64,000 nt of DNA from Cydia pomonella (GCF_033807575.1 NC_084710.1:22362357-22426356); one strand, 5' to 3'. Shown: positions 11,335-22,735, counted from the stretch's first letter. Notes: a model not told the origin generated them from the letters alone. Made by a program: numbers and translations.

Positions 11335-12245
11335 ACAAGAGAGCAAAGTTTGATATTTCTTCGAGTGCTTGTTTTGAGTCCCGTGCAAGCGAAAGATTCT
11401 ATAATAGATTCACGAGCGTAGCGAGTGAATCTAATTTAGAATCTTGAGCGTAGTAAGCGACTCAAAAGCGCACGAGATGCAAATAACTTTGATCTCGTGT
11501 AGTACACAAAATTTTTCACGTCAGTCAGCCATCAAAAAATACAACCTGAAAAATTATAATCCGTCTTCATCACTATTTCACTCATATTTTCTGAAGGTAT
11601 TCTAACAATTAACTTTAATTACCGCAATAAAACAAAACGAAAGAAATTTCAATAAAATGATACGAAAATAATGAATTAACGAACATCAATTGACAGTTCA
11701 ATCGTCAACTTTTTTTTTGTTAAAAAAAAAACTTTGTAAGATACGGTCCGAATTGCGGATACTACTATTTGTCAACTATAGTAGAGATCGTTAAAAATCG
11801 TTAAGTAGAATTATTTACTGCGTAACAATTGCGTAAATGTGTATAAGTATATTGTTTTGATTGTATATTAAAATACGTAAAATATGGTATTTTTATTAAA
11901 TTTTAAACTTTTATTTCATTAATTAATTATTACGAATGAAAACCCGTAGGGTGTTTTGGAACGATGCGGTCTGACTTATTTCGGGGGTCTATTATAAACC
12001 GTCAATATATCGTTGAATTACGTATGCACTTTTTTTGTCTCTTTCTTTTTGCTAATGACGTGAAAGGAACAAAGACAATAGAATCCAAATACTTCGAACT
12101 TGTATTAGGCCCCGCACGTTGAAATGACATTCGAATATGAAGGTCACTTGAATGTTATTTTGTCTCACTCAGTGAGCAAAATGCGATTTTGCTCACTGTT
12201 TTTAAGCAGCAAATTACCCTTGTTCCAGCTGCTGACGTGAAAATT
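11335..12245. repeat. Dispersed repeat, two parts repeated at 25.5-25.8 kb
   Basis: Segments 11587-11720 (gaaggtattctaacaatta, aaaacaaaacga...) and 12178-12244 (tgcgattttgctcactgttt, agctgctgacgtgaaaa) recur adjacent to each other at 25556-25757. The intervening ~450 bp is therefore either an insertion here or a deletion there. A perfect 12-bp-arm hairpin (agtgagcaaaat, 3-nt loop) sits at about 12172-12198. Confidence 0.5.
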
Positions 12246-12260
12246 TTTTTATTTACTAAA

Positions 12261-12431
12261 AGGCCAATTCGAACGTACACTGACATAAAATGATATTTGA
12301 ATTATGATATTTAGTTAGCGTGCGTCTCGCCCGCGCCAATACATGTACGGACAAGTACGAGCAAAGTACACGATAACTAAATAACATGATTCAAATATCA
12401 TTCTGATGTCAGTGAACGTTAGAATTGGCCT
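12261..12431. mobile_element. 171-bp foldback MITE (aggccaattcgaacgt ends)
   Basis: The left end aggccaattcgaacgtacac and the complement of the right end agtgaacgttagaattggcc pair. An inner pair tgatatttgaat/attcaaatatca extends the foldback. No coding capacity. Confidence 0.75.
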
Positions 12432-12600
12432 GTAAATCCTGTTATTCTCGAACAATTAAATTACGCGCAAGACTTCATAGCGAATTTTTCGCACGTAGGT
12501 ATTTCACTACTATAAGAGGACTCACATAAATAAGCTAGTATTTTATGGGTCTGCAATTAAGTGCGTCGCATACTAACTTAAAGTAATAAAATATCATTTT

Positions 12601-12874
12601 GACGACCGGTCTGGCCTAGTGGGTAGTGACCCTGCCTACGAAGCCGATGGTCCTGGGTTCCAATCCTGGTAAGGGCATTTATTCGTGTGATGAGCATGGA
12701 TATTTGTTCCTGAGTCATGGGTGTTTTCAATGTATTTAAGTATTTATAAATATTTATATGTTATATATACCTATCATTGTCTAAGTACCCTCAACACAAG
12801 CCTTATTGAGCTTACTGTGGCTGTGGGACTTAGTCAATTTGTGTAATAATGTCCTATAATATTTATTTATTTAT
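12601..12874 (+). mobile_element. Full-length SINE-A
   Basis: Starts gacgaccggtctggcctagt with box A (tggcctagtggg) and box B (gggttccaatcc). Then come the fixed body with tgatgagcatggatatttgt and gagtcatgggtgttttc, the (ATATTTATAA) core, caacacaagccttattgagc, gggacttagtcaatttgtg, and an atttatttattta tail. tRNA-derived, polymerase III type; mobilised by a LINE in trans (family knowledge). Confidence 0.9.
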
Positions 12875-14239
12875 CATACGCGAATGAAATATAGGTTGGA
12901 AAAAATTAAGCTGCTATTGGAAAATAAGTTTAACGTCTGTGAGATACAGATTGTTTTAAAAATTCATGTCACGCACATTTACGCGTTTATCCATTTAGAT
13001 ACAGCCAAAATATAGTTGCAAATAAGTACATACATAATGTACCGCTAATCTTATAAAAGTTATGAACTATTTTCGAAATCATTATATACGGTCAGAAAAT
13101 AAAGTCATACTTTTTATGTACACCGTGTTTTTATTGATTTCCGTGAACTCCGGGGTGTGGGTAAGTACGTATAAGGAAGCTAAATGCTATAGTTGAATAA
13201 AAAAATATATAATTTTTTTTTTTATAAAAAGTAATTAAGTGTTGCATATAGCGTTGTTGTAACAGGGGCATTACATTTAATTCAATCAAACAATTGAAAA
13301 CTATGACATACTCGTATCAATGTTTCGGAAATCAATCGTCCGAGGTAGTATTTACGTTTAGTAGCAAATGTAAGATAAAAATAAACTATTGATTATCTCC
13401 GAAATGAAATTAATTAGAATACCAGTGTCTTTGAGAAAGTTACTTAATTTAAGCTCAAGAATGCAACCTTGAAATTAACGGAAAAAAAACACACTGTATA
13501 TTAATTTTATGAAACTATAGGTTATGTTATGAGGCTTTTCATTCAAAACATTATATAATATATATTTATAAAAATAAACTCATCTCCCGAAAGGAGGGTT
13601 AATTTTTATTTACTTAAATAATAGACATTTTGGTTTCCTCACAGCACAATTTGTAAATAAAAGTATTTCTAATTTACTATAAAAATGTCTTAATTACAAT
13701 ATTGTATTTAGAACATCCTGTACAAACACCATACGCATTATCGCAGTTAATTACAATTAAAGCATGTAAAACTTATCCCAACGTTTTATACCTACTTATC
13801 ACATATTGCATACAACCGTCCACACTTAATTGATAATATTTGAACCTTATTCCAACCACATAAGGTCCACCAACGATCAGTCATAACGACCGAGATTATT
13901 TTACCATCTCTTTCGCTCTTGCTTCAACTATGCAAGTGTGAATGAGAAGTACGATCCCGGTCAGTTTGGCTTGTGGATAGATAGGTATAGGTACATAATA
14001 TTATTCACAAAATGGCCTATCGTTATAAGGAAGTTATGGGAGATATGACGTTTTAAAAGCAAGTGAGACCAAGATGAGGAAACTTGCACTTTGTAGGTAC
14101 CTATAGTAAAATAGGTATATGTATATGTACCTATTTCAAAATTATATGTATACAAAGTTAGTTTGATACATCTTCTGGTATACAGGTTCAGAAAACAGAG
14201 TTTTTTAAAAGACATAGCGTTTATTTGGATCACAATACG
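12875..14239. other. No gene seen
   Basis: AT-rich; no supported exon or foldback. A frame at 13961-14233 (-) is low complexity (Tyr/Thr) and not supported. Confidence 0.4.
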
Positions 14240-14425
14240 ACCGCAATAAATTTAATTAGCAATCTTGAGGCCTTTCCCGAGGGCCTGTATCGATTCAAAT
14301 CCCGAGTTTTTGACTTTCGCTAAATAGAAAAAAATCACGGAAATAGGTTTAAAATGCACTTTAAAAATTATAACAAATTATGCACAAAAGCTAAAACTAT
14401 GGATATTGCTTCTAGAAATCGGAAA
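14240..14425. repeat. Dispersed repeat shared with 26.86 kb
   Basis: taaatttaattagcaatctt, then gagtttttgactttcgct and taaaatgcacttt occur in the same order and orientation at 26868-26998. The divergence is substantial, so this is an old family. No coding capacity. Confidence 0.55.
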
Positions 14426-15462
14426 TATCATGTTTGAAGGAAATTTTAATTGCTTTATTTCATTAAATAAGTAATAAAAATTTAAATTAAAAACATGATA
14501 TATACACATCCATCTCGGTCGCAGTGAGAAAGAACACTAACTTACTGGGCATGAAAAAATGTATGGAAAAGATGACGACTTTTCATCACAAAAACTGTCA
14601 TCCAATTTAATTTTCATCACACTTGCTAGTAAACGGTGTTATTGTATGCCAGCATACTGAGATGGAATGAGCTACTTATATTATGCCCACGAGCGTTAAT
14701 AGATTTTGCAGTACATATGGTGATACTTTACCGTCCTAGTGAGGTAACTAGCACTATAGGTACGTGCGTATGTCGAAAATTTTGTCCGACCATATGGCCG
14801 GCACAATTTGGATAAATTGGATAAGCTGGTAGATAACTTTTCAATAAGACGTTGGATTCAACACAATAGTCTTTTATTTCGACTTATTTATATTTGTGAC
14901 ATTATTAATATTTGTGCACTAAAAACTAATTTTTACGATTTTAACACAGAGTTGTGAACTTACGCGTGCAGCCATTTTTGATAGAGAGAGCGAGAGCGAT
15001 GAAACAATTGACACTATCTATGGGCGTGTGGCGCCGTTTGAGATACCAAAAAAAACTATGTTGACAATAAATCGCAATTACTTATAACGCTTAAACAAAT
15101 TTAAAGGGCCATATGTACTGTAAAACTTTGTACAATACACGTGCGAAAAGGTAATTCGCACCTCGTGTCGATTTAGAACACGTGTACGATACATGTGCGA
15201 ATAAATAATTCCTATTTTCCGCACTTCTATAGTAAATTACTATTTCCTATGAAGAAATAACAATAGACCAACACACGTGATTATATGTCACGTTATTATA
15301 AACAGGAACATATAATCAATATCCATATTTACCTAACGGGATGACACTATGCGCCAATCTAAATAGCACTTTATGTTGAAGCCATTAGATTCAAAATCAT
15401 ATGAAGGATTTATTAAAAACTTCCATGGTCTTAGTGTTGCTAGCAAAAGGAAAATCGTAGTA
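14426..15462. other. No gene seen
   Basis: AT-rich intergenic or intronic sequence. A stretch near 15130-15260 with aattcgcacctcgtg and acatgtgcgaataa has a loosely inverted layout resembling 51296-51365, but I could not define an element. Confidence 0.35.
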
Positions 15463-15556
15463 CCCATCCACAATGACGCGCTGATTTGTCAAAACTAACC
15501 TTTAAAAACATTACAATAAGAGTCAAGGCATGCGTCTTCGTGAATGACACGATCTA
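15463..15556. repeat. Dispersed repeat shared with 45.98 kb
   Basis: acaatgacgcgctgatttgt, cattacaataagagtcaagg and tgaatgacacgat recur with few changes at 45976-46067, inside intron 2 of the membrane-protein gene. Confidence 0.6.
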
Positions 15557-16185
15557 TACTAATAGTAAGACTTAAGAGGGGGCTAACTCAAACTTTTAGA
15601 CCTTTTAGTTTTTTAATTATTGTATTTTTACACAAAAATGTATTTTATTCAAGAGTTTTATAGTGAGCTGCTACTCGTTCTTTATTTACTTCAAGAATTA
15701 CAATTACAATATACAGGGTGATTTCTGGGTCGTGATCCAGACCCACTTTTTCTGAATCTATAAATGATTTACATTATCATACGGTAGTATTTGATTGAAA
15801 GATAATTAGTTTGATTTTTATTATTTTTCAAAAAAAATTAATCTTATACGAAGTAATCAAGGTCACCCTATGACTTTGGATATACGCTGTATGGAAAGTG
15901 ACAAGGCGTCACATTGAGTATATTAACAATATTTACAAAATCAATTTTCGATGAAACTTTATGTCACCTGGGGCATAGTCCCCAGGACACTGGCCGCATT
16001 TCCCCGCTGTATGGAGCAATAATTATGAAATTTTCACACGGAAAGAGAAAAGGGCAATGGTAGTTAAAAAATATATTTGCAAGGACAGATTCCATGCACA
16101 ACCTTAAAAAGTTAAATTGTCTCAAAAGAAATAAATCTAGAAAACATAATCTATTCCATCATTTCATGTTTCTTTTTTCGGTTGT
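15557..16185. other. No gene seen; possible decayed element from 15714
   Basis: From 15714 the sequence starts tacagggtgatttctgg, a form common at ends of DNA transposons, but no matching inverted end was found. Confidence 0.3.
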
Positions 16186-16189
16186 ATAT

Positions 16190-16565
16190 ACGGTTGTCTC
16201 TACCAGTCAACCTTTAGGCAAAGCGGATAAGATGTAGGTGCAAAAACATGTGATATAGATGATAGAACAAAAGCATAAGAAATACATAAACATAAACATA
16301 CATATATATAAGTAATATTGATACAAATACATATGAAATCAGATGAACTTACAAAGCAGAAACACTAAGATTTTCCAGTACTGCCTGCAAAGTGCACACT
16401 TAGGGATTTTTTTAAAGCAAACCTGTTCGTACACTGTTTAATTTTGACAGAGAAACTATTCCAAAGGCGAACTGCCTGAATAGAGAAAGAATCGGACATG
16501 TAACCAGTTCGGTGAGATGGTATAGACAGAGATATAATGCCAGAAGAGCGAAGCTGACGGACATT
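16190..16565 (-). pseudogene. Non-LTR retrotransposon C-terminus and 3' UTR
   Basis: Minus-strand frame 16565-16364 reads RQLRSSGIISLSIPSHRTGY, then FSIQAVRLWNSFSVKIKQ and a stop: the IP-HRT...SF...A-RLWNSLP layout typical of LINE ends. The remaining ~170 bp is its UTR. 5' truncated. Confidence 0.7.
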
Positions 16566-16639
16566 TTGACCTGTATGTTTAGTGTTGTTAATAAAGATTT
16601 GTATTTGTATTTCATTCAGAGTAACTGAAATAAAAGGTA

Positions 16640-16854
16640 AAAAACCGCGCGTCGGTCAAATCGGCTACACGCTGAGGGTGTTCCATCTTCGATCGCGCCA
16701 CTACGTGCACTTCAACTCTTTTGTGGTGCGCGTGCCGCAACCGCACAGGGGACCATCAAGTGCGCTGACTTCTGGCCGAAGGGTGTCGTGTTTCGGAGTT
16801 TCTGGGGCAAACTGCCGAAACCGACACGAGACGTTTTTTCGCCTAAATAGTGTT
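16640..16854 (+). pseudogene. LINE ORF1-like C-terminal fragment, frameshifted
   Basis: The frame reads GYTLRVFHLRSRHYVHFNSF, then RVPQP. After a shift near 16742 the next frame gives IKCADFWPKGVVFRSFWGKL and a stop at about 16849. The pattern (long-range RVH/S-F-V, then the FWPKG-R-F-GKL end) is like the ORF1/gag-like proteins of insect LINEs. Medium certainty. GC content is higher than around it. Confidence 0.45.
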
Positions 16855-16899
16855 TTGTTATATTGGTCTATTAGGCCTTGTTGCCTGATATAAAATTAT

Positions 16900-17800
16900 A
16901 AATTAATAAATCATCCATCGCAAGATTTGCACGGCGCGCCTTACTTTTTGTTTACTTTCTAATTTCCTGGCCTTACACCCCCTCTTAACTCATCGATAGA
17001 TCTAATGTCTGTTACAATAAGGTTTATGAATCGTAAGTGAACAGAGATGGTACTTCTTATACAATTCAACTAAAAGGTTAAATTCCTCGTTCCTAGCTTA
17101 TTATATTATATTACATAGGGTATAAAAACTAGAATTATAAAACAGTAAATAATTACTAATTGATAAGGTTAACTTCCTGTTGTGAGTTTCCATATGCTAT
17201 TGTTAATTATTTACCTACATGTAAATTATGTGATTATATAATAAATTAGTTTATTATTTTTATAAATAATAAAGTAATTTAATTCTAATAATTAATCATT
17301 ATAATAAGTTAAAAGAGAAATAAAGGAATGAATAATTAATTAAAATTATTTCCTTTATTTCTAACACGCTTATTTTTTTACACGCCTAACTATTTTTATA
17401 AAATGGTTTAAGTTTCCCACCTGGGCAAGTATCCCGGACTCCCCTATAGCTGTCTGTAACCATTTTTCGACCACTTACACGAAGTCTTCGTAAACACATT
17501 TTAAGTAAAATATAGTAGATTGTTTACCAAGGGATGAAATGGTGCCCTTTCACCCGAGTTAAACACCCAGACTTTCATTTTAATTTAAAAAAATTATGGC
17601 TAAGTATAAACTTCAGTAGTATTTCTTGAGGTTACTTCCAATTAACAGTTTAGGTAAAACTATCGTTATTTATGGAATGAAATAAATCGAAAAAAATAAA
17701 AAAAGTACTTAGAAAGTACAATGCTCTAGAGCAGAAATGTATGATTTTCTGCACACTATAGAACAACAACGGTCCACTTTCAGAGCACGAGAAAAGAAAA
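16900..17800. other. No gene seen
   Basis: Very AT-rich from 17100 to 17400. No exon, foldback or known tail recognised. Confidence 0.4.
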
Positions 17801-17804
17801 GATA

Positions 17805-17851
17805 ATTGCACATTCAAATGGCATAAATAATATGCCATTTGAATGTGCAAT
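17805..17851. repeat. Perfect 21-bp hairpin with 5-nt loop
   Basis: attgcacattcaaatggcat-a at 17805-17825 is exactly complementary to 17831-17851, separated by aataa. It stands apart from the MITEs next to it. It could be the centre of a decayed foldback element or a structured RNA; the arm length is similar to that of a small-RNA precursor, but nothing else supports that. Confidence 0.6.
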
Positions 17852-17897
17852 TTAATAGTTATGTATACGTACACATGCCAAGATAGAGCACCGATAA

Positions 17898-18078
17898 CAG
17901 TGCGGCTTACGTGGGCGATGACTCGCGAATACGACGCGACGCGGCGTGGCGCGGCGCGGCGGCCCAACGGCATTCGGAGATCGCCCACGTAGGACACTTC
18001 GATAGGTATCAAATGATTGAATTCACCCGCACCGCGCCGCTTCGTGTTCGCGAGTTATTCGCTCAGGTAAGACACTGC
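17898..18078. mobile_element. GC-rich palindromic MITE, copy 1
   Basis: Ends cagtgcggcttacgtg and the complement of taagacactgcc, with inner arms actcgcga and tcgcgagttattcgctca. The inside is rich in gcgcggcgcggc. Relatives are at 18209-18370 and 23416-23583; this copy is inverted relative to both. Confidence 0.75.
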
Positions 18079-18099
18079 CTAACAGAGCGCGCGGTTAAC

Positions 18100-18415
18100 C
18101 AGGGGCCCATTTCTCGAACGGTATTAGACTAATATTATTTTATTAGTCCACGAACTGTCAAGTCATATGGGTATCCATGGGAACACATTTATAATATTAG
18201 ACTAAGATGTCGGCTTACGTGAGCGAATAACTCGCAACGCGAAGCAGCGCGGCGCGGCTGAATTCAATCCTTTGATACCTATGAAAGTGTCCTACGTGAG
18301 CGATCTCGTTGTTCCGTTGGGTCGCCGCGCCGCGCCGCTCCGCGAGTTATTCGCTCACGTAAGAAACTGCGTCACGTACGACACTGCGTAGTACCGTTCG
18401 AGAAATGGGTTCCTG
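18100..18415. mobile_element. MITE with caggggcccatttctcgaac ends, interrupted
   Basis: Left end caggggcccatttctcgaac and right end gttcgagaaatgggttcctg are inverted. A second, GC-rich palindromic MITE (18209-18370) sits inside, so the outer element is older. The same end words occur at 41396-41487. Confidence 0.65.
18209..18370. mobile_element. GC-rich palindromic MITE, copy 2 (nested)
   Basis: cggcttacgtgagcgaataa at the left and cgagttattcgctcacgtaa at the right pair. The interior word gatacctatgaaagtgtcct is shared with copies 1 (inverted) and 3. Confidence 0.75.
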
Positions 18416-18579
18416 AGATGGTGGGTTTGAACCTCGACCCGTATCAGGGAGTTTCTCAGAATTTATCAGATGTCAGTTATGTTAGATAACTGCTTTAATA
18501 AAACATGTCGCCAATATTTAGGAATAGCTGATGAACCCTAGGGCCCTTCTACACGTAGTGGCAAAAGTCGGGACACAGA

Positions 18580-19545
18580 TAAAAAACCGGCCAAGAGCAT
18601 GTCGGGCCATGCTCCGTGTAGGGTTCCGTAATTAGCATTCTGTCAAAATAAGCTGAACCGGGGCTATTAAGTATCATGTACATTATAAGCATAAGGGTAC
18701 TTTGCACCGCTTTGTACGTTTCTTTACTAAGAAGAATTATTTTTGCGCTACGACGCAGATATCTTTATAGAGCTGTATCTGCTAAACGATGCGTCGTAGC
18801 GCAAAAGTAATCAAATTTTCGTACCCCTTTAGAAAACCCCAAAGTAATATAAAAAAAAAAAAAAACAAAAGAAAAAAAGCATAATGGCGTGCGTCGTAGC
18901 GTCAAAATAATTAAACTTTTGTTCCCCTTTAATACCCCACGCACTGAATCACAATTAAGACATGAAACAATCATCATCATCATCCTATTTTTTTTATTAA
19001 TTCCTTGCAAAAGCAATATACAAATCTCGGCGAGATACGGGGTTGCCGGCCACGTATCCCTATTCAACCTCGCAACGCTCGGCCGTCTATATCTACTTGG
19101 CCTGCAACCCTTCGTTTCCCAGCCTCTATAATAATGTACTATTATCTTCATCTTTTATCTTTGATTTAAGATCCATGGTTCAAAAGTTAGAGGGGGAGGG
19201 ACACATTTTTTTTTCTTTCGGACGATTATTTTCGAAAATATTTACTTTATCGAAATATGGTTTCTGGAGACTGGTTATTCGTTTTGAAAGACCTATCCAA
19301 CGATACCCTACACCATTGTATTAAAGCAACAATTTATTTTTCAAAAACAAACATTTTGTATGGGAGAGGTACCCAAAATGTTTCTTTTCTAGTTTTTATT
19401 TTACCGTTGCCATGCATGATTTATGTAATCAAGACAAATCGCAGCTTTCTAGCACTAACTATCACGGAGCAAAGCCGCGGACGGACAGATGGACATGGCG
19501 AAAGTATAAAGGTTCCTAGTTGACTACGGAACGGAACCCTTAAGC
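18580..19545. mobile_element. Element B copy, with nested repeat
   Basis: Left end aaaaaaccggccaagagcat then gtcgggccatgctc and agggttccgta. Right end region ggacatggcgaaagtataaa then tagttgactacggaac. The interior phrase gaaagacctatccaacgata matches 42380-42400 (complement). A smaller inverted pair (tgcgctacgacgca / tgcgtcgtagcgca) lies at about 18737-18804. A different repeat occupies 18964-19135. Confidence 0.6.
18964..19135. repeat. Repeat with ggggttgccggcc block, nested
   Basis: cggggttgccggccacgtat and ctatatctacttggcctgca, then ttcgtttccc, recur at 23812-23875. Probably a 5'-truncated retroelement tail inserted into element B. Confidence 0.5.
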
Positions 19546-19758
19546 GAAGTATGTATGAAATACAATAATGTAAATGTAATTTGGTCGGGTTATTTGTTAC
19601 CCACCATAAAAACGGTGGGCAACAAAAAACGTCTATGTCAATTAGGACTTAATAGAAGTAGGCAGAAAGGAAAAGTGAGACTCGTATGACAAGGATAAAC
19701 AATAATAGTGCTTTCTCTGCTACCCCTACTAAAAGTTCCATAAGTGCATCTCGATCGG

Positions 19759-19975
19759 TCATCTTTTTTTTTTAATACCACGACGGTGGCAAACAAGCAT
19801 ACGGCCCGTCTGATGGTAAGCAGTCACCGCAGCTTATGGACGCCTGCAAGTCCAGAGGTGTTACATGCGCGTTGCCGACCCTTTAAAAACCTGTACACTC
19901 CTTTTTTGAAGAACTCCATACTGTAGACCCTCGGGAAAACCTCGGAAGGGAGCTCATCTCCCCCCTCCCCAATTT
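19759..19975 (-). pseudogene. LINE-G C-terminus and 3' end
   Basis: The minus strand reads ELPSEVFPRVYSMEFFKKGV, then the LKGRQRACNTSGLAGVH-type end and a stop, followed by the tail cttaccatcagacgggccgt and a ggtattaaaaaaaaa end. 5' truncated. This copy links the frequent short tails to a coding LINE. Confidence 0.75.
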
Positions 19976-20329
19976 CATCTGTATATTATTGTACCTCTAT
20001 GGTTTCTTGTAACCTTAATGACCCGCCGCGTTTACCAAAACGTTGAAATCTTTTCAATACATTTTAGTAACCTGGTTTCCTATAAAAAACACACAGCGGC
20101 GGGCAATGAACACAGTCATGTTTTCTTTAATTTTCTAAAATAATAATTTGAGCAAATGGCAGCGCTGAAAGGGTGCAGAATCAGAATCTTTGTTTTATGT
20201 CCGTCTGTAGCCCCGGAGGTCATAAACTGGTGCCAATACCCTAGGACAAGGTTCTTACGTGCGCAGCTTAAGTAATAAGAGTGAGCGTTTTCACTATACA
20301 TAAAGTAAGCAACAAATCTTCTTCTTCTT

Positions 20330-20690
20330 AGTCGTATACTCTTGTCAGAGTAGTTGTGGTCATTGCGATCGTAGTACGGCCTTTTTCATTGTGTCCCGCC
20401 ATGCTTCTCTATTTAGTGCCTGCCGCACGCACACATTTAAAGGTGATTCGCTGAGAGCGTTTACTTGGTTGGTCCATCGCATTGAGGGGCACAATCTGGG
20501 TCTTGTGCCATCCACTCTGCCCTGAACAACCAGCCTCTCCTTGGCGTCGTCTTTTCTGCGCGTATCGTGACCGTAGCAGCTAAGGATGCGAGAGTGAACG
20601 ATTGCCGAAAGTCTTTGTGTAACCTTGAGCTCCCGGAGAATTAATATATTAGTGCGACGGACAAAAGTGGAGGCGTAAACTGAATTCACA
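20330..20690 (-). pseudogene. L2-like LINE C-terminal fragment
   Basis: The minus strand reads RILSCYGHDTRRKDDAKERL, then VVQGRVDGTRPR, RWTNQVNAL and NREAWRDTMKKA: the LGHI-RR-D...L--GRV-GKR-RGR---RW-D-I...NR--WR layout of LINE protein ends. A frameshift separates the last residues. Confidence 0.7.
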
Positions 20691-20765
20691 AAAATAACGG
20701 TACCTACAGCACATTTTAGAAAATGAAAACGTGTAGGTCAACAGGATAATTATTTACTTGATACA

Positions 20766-21333
20766 ATCATTGACATATATATCTAAGGACGGGCCTTACG
20801 GGCAATGAGAATGGGACCAGTACAGCGGTGTCAAGCACACGAATTCGAGCCAATCGTGCAGTCTAACGCCACAACGTGATTGGTCGATGAGTTTGCATCA
20901 CGCGCGCGATTGGTCGCAACTAGTTGCGTTAGACTGCACGATTGGCTCGAATTTGGGAGTAACAATACTGAACTACCACTATTTTTAGTGCCCGTCCTTA
21001 GATATGTCTTTTTTTATACTACGTCAGTGGCAAACAAGTATACGGCCCGCCTAATGGTAAGCAGTCTCCGTGGCCTATGTACGCCTGCAACTCCAGAGGA
21101 GTTACATGCGCGTTGCCGACCCTAACTCTCCATACCCTCGTTGAGCTCTGATGATGTCAATGGGTAATTCTTAACGAACACAGAAGACACTTTTAAAGAC
21201 TCAATGACAAAGCAAATTGACTGAAAATTAAAATGACATAAAATGACATTGATATTAAAAAAAATCGTGAGTAACACCACTGAACTAGCGCCATTCTTAG
21301 TGATCGTAAGGCTCCTTAGATATATGTCAATGG
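20766..21333. mobile_element. Foldback MITE (atatctaaggacgggc ends) with nested LINE tail
   Basis: atctaaggacgggc at 20780 pairs with gcccgtccttagat at 20992-21005. Inner arms ttcgagccaatcgtgcagtc and gactgcacgattggctcgaa are perfect. After a LINE-G tail (21006-21135) a second, diverged right end (gagtaacaccactgaact, ccttagatatatgtca) finishes at 21333. Confidence 0.65.
21006..21135 (-). mobile_element. LINE-G 3' tail
   Basis: tatactacgtcagtggcaaa, ggcccgcctaatggtaagca and acatgcgcgttgccgaccct: the antisense of the LINE-G tail. Inserted between the two right ends of the MITE at 20766-21333. Confidence 0.8.
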
Positions 21334-21842
21334 TTACAATATTTTTCTAGTATAATACTCCTTTATTTAAATGATTTTTAGTTAAAATGTGCATAGAAAC
21401 ATCCAAAATCCGAAGAATAAGGAACTGTCACACGTGTGTAAAAATATGTTGTAGAATGTTATCTTCTATACCAAACGGAACGGTTATTATGTACCAAACG
21501 GAAAACATTGTACTATCAGACTGTTCATCAGTTCAGAAAATTTAATTTAATATTTTCACTTTTAATAATCAATTTATTTTCACACCGCCATCTCTCTTGT
21601 CTTGCACCATGCGGAAACATTGTATCAGTGAGCGAAAGACATCACGAGCGGGAATTGTTTACATTAATTAGGCAGTTAATAAATTAAGCATCGAGCATTA
21701 AATTTTAAGAGTTAGGATCGACGTTTTCAACTTTATATTCAATGTGTCTATGTTGAACTGTATTATTGAATGTATTGCTGTTGGTTCCGCGGCCAGTTCC
21801 CTGACACAGCCGGGTTGCGTAATGCATCGCAGCCATAGTGTG

Positions 21843-21905
21843 TGTTTTAGTTTTTAAGATATATTTTATATGTAATCTATGGGCCCATAGTTGCCTGAAA
21901 ATATA
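21843..21905 (+). repeat. Retroelement 3' end (tgggcccatagttgcc type)
   Basis: The word atctatgggcccatagttgcct, here cut to tctatgggcccatagttgcc, recurs at 34593-34612 in the same orientation, in each case preceded by a T-rich stretch and followed by an A-rich one, as at a retroelement 3' end. Confidence 0.5.
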
Positions 21906-22045
21906 GATTTTCATTTCATAAATTAATGACTGACCGCGATTTAATAGTACTTGTAGCAGTATTCTTCAAGTTTAAATGGTACCAAGGTTTTTTATTTACA
22001 AATAAAAGAAATACATTACAATTAATATTAATATTATTATATTAT

Positions 22046-22199
22046 GGCCTTTTTCGAGGAAGTGGGGAGACGCATGCGAGAGAGAGGGTTGGATCCTCGC
22101 TCAGGGACCTTCCTGATGCAAAGATTATCCATAGCCGTTCAACGTGGCAACGCGGCGAGTGTCATGGGTACTTTTGCGTCGGGGGGGTCGTGGGGTGAA
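22046..22199 (+). pseudogene. Non-LTR retrotransposon C-terminus
   Basis: Open frame FFEEVGRRMRERGLDPRSGT, then QRLSIAVQRGNAASVMGTF, stop at 22197-22199. The QR-S-A-QRGNAAS motif is typical of one insect non-LTR family's last residues; the clade is uncertain. 5' truncated. Confidence 0.6.
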
Positions 22200-22439
22200 T
22201 TTCTAGTATAGGGTGTTATTTAGGTTAGGTTAGTAGTAAAGACCTGAATTATTTTTAATTGTGTAATTAGTAATTAGTATTTAAATATTGTATTTCAAAT
22301 TAGTATTAAATTATTTTTAATTTCAATATTAAATTAATTATACGTGAAATAACAAATATTATCTATGCAAATAAGAATATAAAACGTTGATCCAACTATT
22401 AAAATTAGTTATGTTATTAATATTAACTGAATACCATTC

Positions 22440-22735
22440 TGTACCATTTCGCGTTGAAACTCTAGGTCCATGGGGTACCAGCGCGCTTAAGTTTTTTGCA
22501 GACGTCGCGAAGCGTTTGGTTGACGTAACTGGTAACAGAAGAGCTGGCGGGTTCCTCGCACAACGTGATCAGCATTGCGATAACACGAGGAAATACCGTC
22601 AGCATCCTTGGTAGTATGCTTCAAGGGCCTATTTTAGATTTAAACTAGTTATAGACTGGTAGAGAACGCCTCATGGCATTAAGTCCGCCTTTTGTACTAT
22701 AAGGTTTTCTTTTGTCCAAAGATTAAATAAATAAT
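22440..22735 (+). pseudogene. Related non-LTR C-terminus and 3' UTR
   Basis: FRVETLGPWGTSALKFFADV, then KRLVDVTGNRRAGGFLAQR, after which the frame is broken. The 3' UTR has tggtagagaacgcctcatgg, cattaagtccgcc and an attaaataaataa end, like 58219-58305. The same protein region, split by a SINE, lies at 1600-1925. Confidence 0.65.

Noticed and set aside
12601..12690. tRNA gene at the SINE-A head
   Set aside because: Boxes A and B are present, but the same head with the same body recurs more than ten times with a tail; it is a SINE, and the cloverleaf is not maintained.
18765..19151. 128-codon minus-strand frame
   Set aside because: Spans element B and a nested repeat, with a low-complexity Phe/Ser run from the A-tract; not a gene.
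22202..22235. ggttaggttag as telomeric repeat
   Set aside because: The insect telomere unit is ttagg, but here there are only about two or three imperfect units next to a LINE end; chance or UTR sequence.
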